NCBI GenBank assembly: GCA_015233485.1
Contig: JADFXO010000134.1
Span: 1 to 9,809 of the forward strand
Reading direction: 5' to 3'
DNA length: 9,809 bases
Origin: Nitrospirota bacterium
GTDB lineage: Bacteria > Nitrospirota > Thermodesulfovibrionia > Thermodesulfovibrionales > Magnetobacteriaceae
Shown here: one piece after another, positions 5,758 through 9,809 of the stretch
How positions within the stretch are numbered: the first letter of the stretch is position 1
Layout of the letters: the number at the start of each line of letters is the position of its first letter
Notes under the pieces: generated by a model
The model's input: the letters and a program-made list of their open reading frames with translations, nothing else
What the model was told of the DNA's origin: nothing
The model's database searches: none
Translations under genes and position numbers: made by a program

Positions 5758-5937
5758 ATGGCAACTAATCGTATAAGTAAACATAGAGCAACTTTTCTAC
5801 TTAATCGTGACGTCATTAAGCAAGCCAAGGCTCAAGCCATAATTGAGGGACGCAGCTTAACCGATTTAGTGGAAAGGGCTTTAATTAAGTGTTTACCTGC
5901 GGAAACAGTATTCAGGAAGATAGTAGGTCCGCGTTAA
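5758..5937 (+). CDS. Ribbon-helix-helix (Arc/MetJ/CopG-like) DNA-binding protein
   Basis: The 59 residues follow the ribbon-helix-helix plan. A strand sits at about 8-15 (KHRATFLL), helix A at about 16-30 (NRDVIKQAKAQAIIE), the G-R-S turn at 31-33, and helix B at 34-46 (LTDLVERALIKCL). Such proteins bind DNA as dimers through the paired strands and are often antitoxins or small autorepressors. No toxin gene lies next to it: upstream is a divergent regulator and downstream a secreted protein, so it looks solitary. There is no ribosome site; the promoter's -10 lies 7 bp before the ATG, indicating a leaderless message. In-frame codons run upstream to a TTG at 5722, but that TTG is the -35 itself, so the ATG is preferred. 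The last residues (KIVGPR) and stop lie in a 42-bp sequence shared with the end of the 794-aa gene, so the tail may have been acquired. Confidence 0.8.
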   Translation: MATNRISKHRATFLLNRDVIKQAKAQAIIEGRSLTDLVERALIKCLPAETVFRKIVGPR

Positions 5938-5961
5938 CACAGGCAGAGGCGGCGCCCACAT
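5920..5961 (+). repeat. 42-bp direct repeat, left copy
   Basis: Bases 5920-5961 match 8416-8457 at 39 of 42 positions, without gaps. Both copies begin ATAGTAGG, cover the last codons and TAA, then CACAGGCAGAGG, and run into the left arm of a hairpin (GGCGCCCACAT). Weaker similarity continues through the right arm to about 5980. Confidence 0.9.
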
Positions 5962-5974
5962 TATGGTGGGCGTC
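5951..5974 (+). terminator. Hairpin after the ribbon-helix-helix gene
   Basis: CGCCCAC (5953-5959) pairs with GTGGGCG (5966-5972), and one G-T and one G-C pair extend the stem to 9 bp with a 6-nt loop. The following TATACTTATT is only partly T-rich. It could terminate the short message or act as a leader hairpin for the next gene. Confidence 0.5.
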
Positions 5975-5992
5975 TATACTTATTAATGGGAC

Positions 5993-6012
5993 TGTCCATG
6001 AAAAACTGGACA
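5993..6012 (+). promoter_or_regulatory. Small hairpin in the leader of the 794-aa gene
   Basis: TGTCCA (5993-5998) and TGGACA (6007-6012) are perfect 6-bp arms around an 8-nt loop, about 26 bp before the ribosome site. It could be a leader structure or an operator; nothing else supports a specific role. Confidence 0.3.
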
Positions 6013-6048
6013 TACAAAATTAAGATAGAATGTGAAAAAGGAGGCAAC

Positions 6049-8433
6049 ATGCTTGATCATGGAAGTGGACAATCTGATGTAAGAGGAAAGGGCAAATTAT
6101 TCAGCAACAGAAAGCTCTTGGCGCTGGTCAAAGTGACCACATTATTTATTGCGCTGATACTGGTTTGCTCTTTTGCGTCGGCGGCCTCAATATCAGGGGT
6201 AATTACTACTGATCAGCAGCCGGAAACAACTGGAATAAGCGGGGCAACGGTAATCCTTTCCGGAGACGCCAGCGCCACAACAACTACCGACAGCAACGGC
6301 ATGTATAGTTTTATAGGACTTAATGCCGGAAACTATACTGTAACGCCAACTGACGGCGGCTATTCGTTCTCTCCATCAAGCAGTAGTGTGACATTAAGCG
6401 GCGCTAACTCTACGGGAAATAACTTTACGGGAACGATCGTCCCACCGCCAGCAAACTCGATATCAGGGACAATTTCAATCGGTTATCAGTTGGAAACAAC
6501 CGGATTAAGCGGGGTATTGGTTGTACTTTCCGGAGCTGGCGGGGGCGCAACATTTACCGACAGCAGAGGCATGTATTATTTTACAGGACTGTCTAACGGA
6601 AGCTATACTGTAATTCCAGGCGACGGTGGCTACGCCTTCAGTCCAACAAGCGGTAGTTTGACGATGAGCGGACCTGCCGTTACGCAGAACTTTCAGGCAT
6701 CAAACGCCGTAACAACCGTTCATTCAATATCAGGGGTAATTTACAGCAATGGTATAGGAGTAGCCGGGGTAACGGTATCTCTTACCGGAGCTGCCAGCGG
6801 CACAACAACCACCGGCGCCAACGGCATGTATGGTTTTCTGGGACTTTCTGACGGAAACTATACTGTGACGCCCTCCAAGACAGGCCTTGTGTTCTCACCA
6901 GCAAGTGCTGGTGTAACATTAAGCGGTGCTGATTCAATGGGAAATAACTTTGCTGCTGCTTCCGGTGGCGGGGGTACTGTAGCTTCCATAACCGTAACCC
7001 CCACAACATGGGATTTTGGTTCGGTACAACCAGCGAGTACATCCTCGTCTAAGACATTTACGATAACCAACCCGGGAGGCTCTTACCTTTCTATCACTTC
7101 GATAGCGAATACGGGGGGTGACTCAGGGATGTTCACAATCTCACCCGGTACGTGTTCAAGCCTTACGCCTTTGATTTCACCTGGAGCCAGCTGTACAATC
7201 ACTGCTACATTTTCGCCTACTTCCACTGGCACGAAATCAACGACTATGCAAATTATTTCAAACGCTCCCACTACGAGTGTATCGTTAACCGGTACTGGCG
7301 CCGGTTCTACTGCCATAACCGTGAATCCCGGCACGTCAGCAAGTTTTGGTAGTATAGTAGTAGGGAGTTCTTCCCAGACTGTGACTTTCGGGATATATAA
7401 CTCAGGGGGCAGCAACCTTGTTATCAGTTCGATAGCGAATAGCGGAGGCGACGCAGGGATGTTTACAATAACAACCAACACTTGTCCAAGCCTTACGCCT
7501 ACGATTACACCTGGAAATAGCTGTACAATCAATGTTGTATTTTCGCCTACTTCCACTGGCGCAAAAGCAACGACTATGCAAATAAGCTCGAACACAAGCC
7601 TTATGAATATATCGTTAACCGGCACTGGCATCTCGTCTACGCCGACACCGACACCTACTCCAATAATCAAAGGCGACTTACTTACAGACGGCGCTGCGGA
7701 CATTATTTGGAGAAACTACTCTACAGGTGAGAATGTCATATGGGACAATGCCTCTCTGGCCACGCCGAATTACAAAATTTTGTCAACTGTTGCCGATACC
7801 GCTTGGAACATAGTTGGTGTGGGCAATTTTGGCGGCGGCGCTGAAACCGACATCCTATGGAGAAACCAAACCTACGGTTACAATGTTGTATGGCATATGA
7901 GCGGAGTAACTCCCATATCGCAAGTGTTACTGCCCACTGTATCAGACACAAACTGGATTATTGCGGGGACAGGAAATTTCAACGGTACGGGCAACACCGA
8001 TATACTGTGGAGAAACACTGTTTACGGATACAATGTCGTATGGCACATGAACGGTATCACTCCCCAAGCTGAGACTTTCTTAAGCACTGTCTCAGACACA
8101 AACTGGGTTATAGCAGGCACGGGAGACTTCAAAGGTGACAACACAACGACCGTACTTTGGAGGAACACACAATCCGGCAACATCGCCTACTGGTATATGA
8201 ACGGTACAACGGTAACCTCTTTTGGCGCGCTGCCGGCGCTTACGGTTGCGGACACCAACTGGGAAATCGTGAGTATTGCCGATTATAATGGCGACGGCAA
8301 ACCGGACATACTCTGGAGAAACAAAGTCTACGGATACAACGTTCTCTGGTTGATGAATGGTACAACCATACAAAGCACCAAAATTCTGCAAACAGTTTCC
8401 AATACTGACTGGCACATAGTAGGAACGCGTTAA
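6049..8433 (+). CDS. Secreted multi-domain repeat protein (carboxypeptidase-regulatory-like, ASH, FG-GAP-like)
   Basis: The 794-residue protein has an export signal with a long basic N-region (hydrophobic core about 25-44, A-S-A-A cleavage region). Three carboxypeptidase-regulatory/Cna-B-like repeats follow (about 46-128, 137-216, 226-302; G-M-Y-x-F-x-G-L, then Y-T-V-x-P). Next come two HYDIN/ASH 'choice-of-anchor D' domains (about 311-416, 422-527; FSPTSTGxKxTTMQI) and a TPTPTPTP linker (about 531-538). The end holds five W-R-N repeats with a 50-residue period (WRN at 554, 604, 654, 704, 756), resembling FG-GAP/VCBS blades. Only the last has a full Ca-type loop (DYNGDGKPD, 745-753). A role as a surface or extracellular binding protein is inferred; no enzyme domain is visible. 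The start is set by AAGGAGG (6038-6044), 4 nt before the ATG. An in-frame ATG at 5986 would add 21 residues but lacks a ribosome site. It ends in the 42-bp repeat. Confidence 0.9.
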   Translation: MLDHGSGQSDVRGKGKLFSNRKLLALVKVTTLFIALILVCSFASAASISGVITTDQQPETTGISGATVILSGDASATTTTDSNGMYSFIGLNAGNYTVTPTDGGYSFSPSSSSVTLSGANSTGNNFTGTIVPPPANSISGTISIGYQLETTGLSGVLVVLSGAGGGATFTDSRGMYYFTGLSNGSYTVIPGDGGYAFSPTSGSLTMSGPAVTQNFQASNAVTTVHSISGVIYSNGIGVAGVTVSLTGAASGTTTTGANGMYGFLGLSDGNYTVTPSKTGLVFSPASAGVTLSGADSMGNNFAAASGGGGTVASITVTPTTWDFGSVQPASTSSSKTFTITNPGGSYLSITSIANTGGDSGMFTISPGTCSSLTPLISPGASCTITATFSPTSTGTKSTTMQIISNAPTTSVSLTGTGAGSTAITVNPGTSASFGSIVVGSSSQTVTFGIYNSGGSNLVISSIANSGGDAGMFTITTNTCPSLTPTITPGNSCTINVVFSPTSTGAKATTMQISSNTSLMNISLTGTGISSTPTPTPTPIIKGDLLTDGAADIIWRNYSTGENVIWDNASLATPNYKILSTVADTAWNIVGVGNFGGGAETDILWRNQTYGYNVVWHMSGVTPISQVLLPTVSDTNWIIAGTGNFNGTGNTDILWRNTVYGYNVVWHMNGITPQAETFLSTVSDTNWVIAGTGDFKGDNTTTVLWRNTQSGNIAYWYMNGTTVTSFGALPALTVADTNWEIVSIADYNGDGKPDILWRNKVYGYNVLWLMNGTTIQSTKILQTVSNTDWHIVGTR
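7666..8430 (+). repeat. Five 50-residue W-R-N repeats in the 794-aa protein
   Basis: Units share the order D-I-L-W-R-N, then G-Y-N-V-V-W-x-M-N-G, then V-S/A-D-T-N-W-x-I-x-G-T-G-x-F. The spacing between WRN triplets is 50, 50, 50 and 52 residues. Units 2, 3 and 5 share the Y-G-Y-N-V segment, and at DNA level units 2 and 3 are very close, suggesting recent duplication. Confidence 0.85.
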
Positions 8434-8457
8434 CACAGGCAGAGGAGGCGCCCACAT
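8416..8457 (+). repeat. 42-bp direct repeat, right copy
   Basis: This is the second copy of the sequence at 5920-5961, differing at three positions (AA for TC after ATAGTAGG, and A for C after CAGAGG). It covers the last codons of the 794-aa gene (I-V-G-T-R, stop) and the left arm of its hairpin. Confidence 0.9.
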
Positions 8458-8471
8458 ATGTGGGCGCCTCT
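8444..8471 (+). terminator. Hairpin after the 794-aa gene
   Basis: AGGCGCCCACAT (8446-8457) is immediately followed by its exact complement ATGTGGGCGCCT (8458-8469), giving a GC-rich stem of about 10 bp with a 4-nt loop, extendable by two pairs. Only CTATTC follows, so the U-run is poor, but stem strength and position directly after the stop codon favour a terminator. Confidence 0.55.
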
Positions 8472-8514
8472 ATTCACCCATGCAGCAAGACAACCCACGT
8501 AAATAATCTGCATC

Positions 8515-8544
8515 TTGACAAAACATCGTCCGGCGTAATAAAAT
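8515..8544 (+). promoter_or_regulatory. Promoter of the ccdA-like/cytochrome lipoprotein operon
   Basis: TTGACA (8515-8520), an 18-bp spacer and TAAAAT (8539-8544) make a good sigma-70 promoter. The predicted start is near 8551, giving a leader of about 70 nt before the TTG start at 8623. Confidence 0.65.
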
Positions 8545-8548
8545 CCAT

Positions 8549-8632
8549 ATGGGTGGCAACGCACTAAGCGCCAAGGTGAATGGATTGGAAGTGAATGGGT
8601 TGGAAAACACAAGGAGAACAACTTGGAACTAA
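8549..8632 (+). CDS. Possible 27-residue leader peptide before the ccdA-like gene
   Basis: An ATG 4 bp after the -10 opens a 27-codon frame whose stop (8630-8632) lies 10 bases inside the ccdA-like gene, in another frame. The peptide begins MGGNALSAKVNGLEVNGLEN and contains a repeated V-N-G-L-E. There is no ribosome site, so translation would need a leaderless start. The overlap with the TTG start would allow translational coupling. It resembles no regulatory leader peptide I know, and such a short frame can occur by chance. Confidence 0.25.
   Translation: MGGNALSAKVNGLEVNGLENTRRTTWN
8576..8605 (+). repeat. 15-bp tandem repeat in the ccdA-like leader
   Basis: GTGAATGGATTGGAA (8576-8590) is followed at once by GTGAATGGGTTGGAA (8591-8605), with one mismatch. 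The unit length is a multiple of three. The repeat ends 5 bases before the AAGGAG ribosome site. Confidence 0.75.
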
Positions 8633-9450
8633 CACATATATCGGCGTTTACGGCAGGGGTGGTAACATTCCTGGCCCCGTGTGTCCTACCGATAGTACCC
8701 GCGTATCTGTCCTTTATCACGGGTGTGGGGGCCGACGCTACCGGCACACAGGTAAAGGTTCAACCGTTTAAATCCCTGATACCGGTGTTGTTTTTTATCG
8801 GCGGTTTTTCGCTCGTATTTATCATAATGGGGGCAACGGCCACCGCCCTTGGGCGGCTTTTTGCCGATTCCCAGCAGGTTATCTCCAGAATTGGCGGCGC
8901 GACGGTTATATTCTTCGGCCTTCATTTTACTAATCTCTTTCTCAGGGATGATTTTTTAAAGATATTCTCCGGTGCCGGGTTTCTTTTTATAACAGCGTTT
9001 TGTTTTGAGCTGATGGAGAAAGAGACATTCCTTATAATTGCCGGGGCGTGGGCCTTTATTACGGCGCTATATCTGTTTCAGGCACACCTGCTGCTATACC
9101 GGCAGCTCAAGGCACAAAGAAACACGGGGGCAAGCATATTCAGCGCCTTTATCGTGGGGCTTACATTCGGTGCGGGCTGGAGCCCGTGTATAGGGCCGGT
9201 GCTTGGCGCGATACTGCTGTTGGCGTCGAGACAGGAGACCGTATATCAGGGGATGATATTTCTTGCCCTGTTTTCCGCCGGACTGGGGATCCCTTTTTTC
9301 ATTGCCGGGCTGTTCTGGACGAGTTTTATAGGCTTTGTCAGGAAATTTGGTAAATTCTTTGCGGTTGTGGAATTCATTGGCGGAATCCTTCTTATAACGA
9401 TGGGGCTGTTATTGTTGACCGGCAAACTCTCTTTAATATCCTCATGGTGA
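8623..9450 (+). CDS. ccdA: CcdA-family thiol-disulfide transporter (cytochrome c biogenesis)
   Basis: This 275-residue polytopic membrane protein has both hallmark cysteines of the CcdA/DsbD transmembrane family: C20 in FLAPCVLPIVPAYLSFITG and C189 in FGAGWSPCIGPVLGAIL. The pair carries electrons from cytoplasmic thioredoxin across the inner membrane, usually to keep apocytochrome c haem-binding cysteines or other exported thiols reduced. A usual CcdA has about 220-245 residues and six helices. This one has about 50 extra residues (about 107-160) with two more hydrophobic segments between the third helix and the WSPCIGP motif; an even number preserves topology. The start is TTG, supported by AAGGAG (8611-8616) six bases upstream and by the absence of an alternative Met before C20. 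It is followed 4 bp later by a lipoprotein with a haem-c motif, a plausible client. Confidence 0.92.
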   Translation: MELTHISAFTAGVVTFLAPCVLPIVPAYLSFITGVGADATGTQVKVQPFKSLIPVLFFIGGFSLVFIIMGATATALGRLFADSQQVISRIGGATVIFFGLHFTNLFLRDDFLKIFSGAGFLFITAFCFELMEKETFLIIAGAWAFITALYLFQAHLLLYRQLKAQRNTGASIFSAFIVGLTFGAGWSPCIGPVLGAILLLASRQETVYQGMIFLALFSAGLGIPFFIAGLFWTSFIGFVRKFGKFFAVVEFIGGILLITMGLLLLTGKLSLISSW

Positions 9451-9454
9451 CGAA

Positions 9455-9703
9455 ATGCTGACGAAAAAAGTGCCCATCAAAACGGCAGCGGCCATTTTGA
9501 TGGTAACTCTTCTCGTATCGTGCTTTGACAAAAGCGGCGGTGGCGGAGGGGGAAGCGGTAGCGGCGCCGCCGTTGTGCCGTCAGTCACTTCTGTCACTGT
9601 TCCCACTGTTACCGCTACAGCCGGCAGTTCGCATAACCAGGCGAAGGACTGCCTCTTGTGCCATAATACGGGGCTGCAATCCTCAGAAAGTCTTGTTTTA
9701 TAG
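9455..9703 (+). CDS. Small lipoprotein with one haem-c motif
   Basis: The 82-residue product has a lipoprotein signal (residues 1-22, lipobox L-V-S-C with C23), a Gly/Ser linker (about 27-38), a Val/Thr/Pro-rich spacer (39-57) and one CLLCH haem-attachment motif at 66-70, twelve residues before the end. It should be lipid-anchored in the periplasm and, if haem is attached, act as a monohaem cytochrome or part of one. The gap to the ccdA-like gene is 4 bp, and the ribosome site GGTGA overlaps that gene's stop codon, so translation is probably coupled. It is far too short for a normal cytochrome c fold: no distal Met ligand or C-terminal helix follows CLLCH. It may therefore be truncated, bind haem in a dimer, or use the cysteines differently. 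The CxxCH could also be fortuitous, though the ccdA neighbour argues against that. Confidence 0.75.
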   Translation: MLTKKVPIKTAAAILMVTLLVSCFDKSGGGGGGSGSGAAVVPSVTSVTVPTVTATAGSSHNQAKDCLLCHNTGLQSSESLVL

Positions 9704-9712
9704 AAGGAATGT

Positions 9713-9747
9713 AAAACACTTGACAAAATATTAATTTAGTGTTTTTC
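9713..9747 (+). terminator. AT-rich hairpin after the cytochrome lipoprotein
   Basis: AAAACACT (9713-9720) and AGTGTTTT (9738-9745) are perfect 8-bp arms, and the 17-nt middle can pair further (AAAT with ATTT). The right arm runs into a T-rich end (GTTTTTC). It starts 10 bp past the stop codon and is probably the operon terminator, although the stem is AT-rich. Confidence 0.45.
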
Positions 9748-9758
9748 AAAATGGCGCG

Positions 9759-9788
9759 TTGACTAACGATATAAGAGTATGTTATAGT
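9759..9788 (+). promoter_or_regulatory. Possible promoter reading off the right edge
   Basis: TTGACT (9759-9764), 18 bp and TATAGT (9783-9788) resemble a sigma-70 promoter directed to the right. No coding start is seen before the window ends, so the gene it would serve lies outside. Confidence 0.4.
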
Positions 9789-9809
9789 AGAACCGTATAC
9801 TTTATTATA

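Noticed and set aside
5538..5828. 96-aa open frame on the minus strand across the ribbon-helix-helix gene
   Set aside because: It lies antisense to the well-supported 59-aa gene and its promoter, has no ribosome site, and shows no recognisable motif; it is best explained as chance or as decayed sequence.
5932..5980. Integron attC-like site (GTTAAC plus hairpin repeated after two successive genes)
   Set aside because: The gene-hairpin-gene-hairpin layout and GTTAACA look cassette-like, but the second conserved seven-base box needed at the far end of an attC site is missing in both copies, and there is no integrase in the window.
5986..6048. Upstream ATG (5986) as the start of the 794-aa protein
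   Set aside because: TATACT lies 5 bp before it, as at the leaderless genes, but there is no -35, and the strong AAGGAGG before the ATG at 6049 gives a better start with a more usual export signal.
7083..7703. 206-aa open frame on the minus strand inside the 794-aa gene
   Set aside because: It is antisense to the ASH repeats, is rich in the V/P/E codons expected from complementing Thr/Gly-rich repeats, and has no start signals; a shadow.

Overview
The window is bacterial and looks like a chromosomal segment from an environmental Gram-negative organism. It carries Sec signal peptides, lipoboxes, a CcdA-type membrane protein, a CxxCH lipoprotein and large mosaic secreted proteins with FN3, RCC1, HYDIN/ASH and FG-GAP-like repeats. 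That style is common in Nitrospirota and in Geobacter-like (former delta) proteobacteria, but the sequence alone does not settle the taxon. No tRNA, rRNA, CRISPR array or recognisable transposase is visible.

The left half (1-5501) is all on the minus strand. In transcription order it holds a Crp/Fnr-superfamily regulator (4779-5477), a 964-aa secreted papain-like (C1A) cysteine protease with a long repeat-rich tail (1777-4671), and a strong hairpin. A phospholipase D/cardiolipin synthase-type lipoprotein gene follows (251-1650), split by one frameshift near 1085. Last comes the N-terminus of a further exported protein that runs off the left edge (1-170).

The right half is on the plus strand and diverges from the regulator across a 280-bp spacer rich in small palindromes. 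It holds a 59-aa ribbon-helix-helix protein (5758-5937), a 794-aa secreted multi-domain repeat protein (6049-8433), a CcdA-family thiol-disulfide transporter starting at TTG (8623-9450), and a small lipoprotein with one haem-c motif (9455-9703). The last two are almost certainly co-translated: the gap is 4 nt and the Shine-Dalgarno overlaps the upstream stop codon.

Functionally the window is about the cell envelope. It encodes a regulator, two very large secreted proteins likely to act at the surface or outside the cell, a phospholipid-synthesis enzyme that may be inactivated, and a reductant-transfer/cytochrome pair in which CcdA could supply electrons for keeping haem-binding cysteines reduced. 

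Three observations stand out. First, a 42-bp sequence (39 of 42 identical) covers the last codons, stop codon and terminator hairpin of both the ribbon-helix-helix gene and the 794-aa gene. Second, several promoters sit so close to an ATG that leaderless transcripts are predicted. Third, the ribbon-helix-helix gene has a perfect dyad between its -35 and -10, suggesting self-repression. I did not find a clearly new defence or mobile system.
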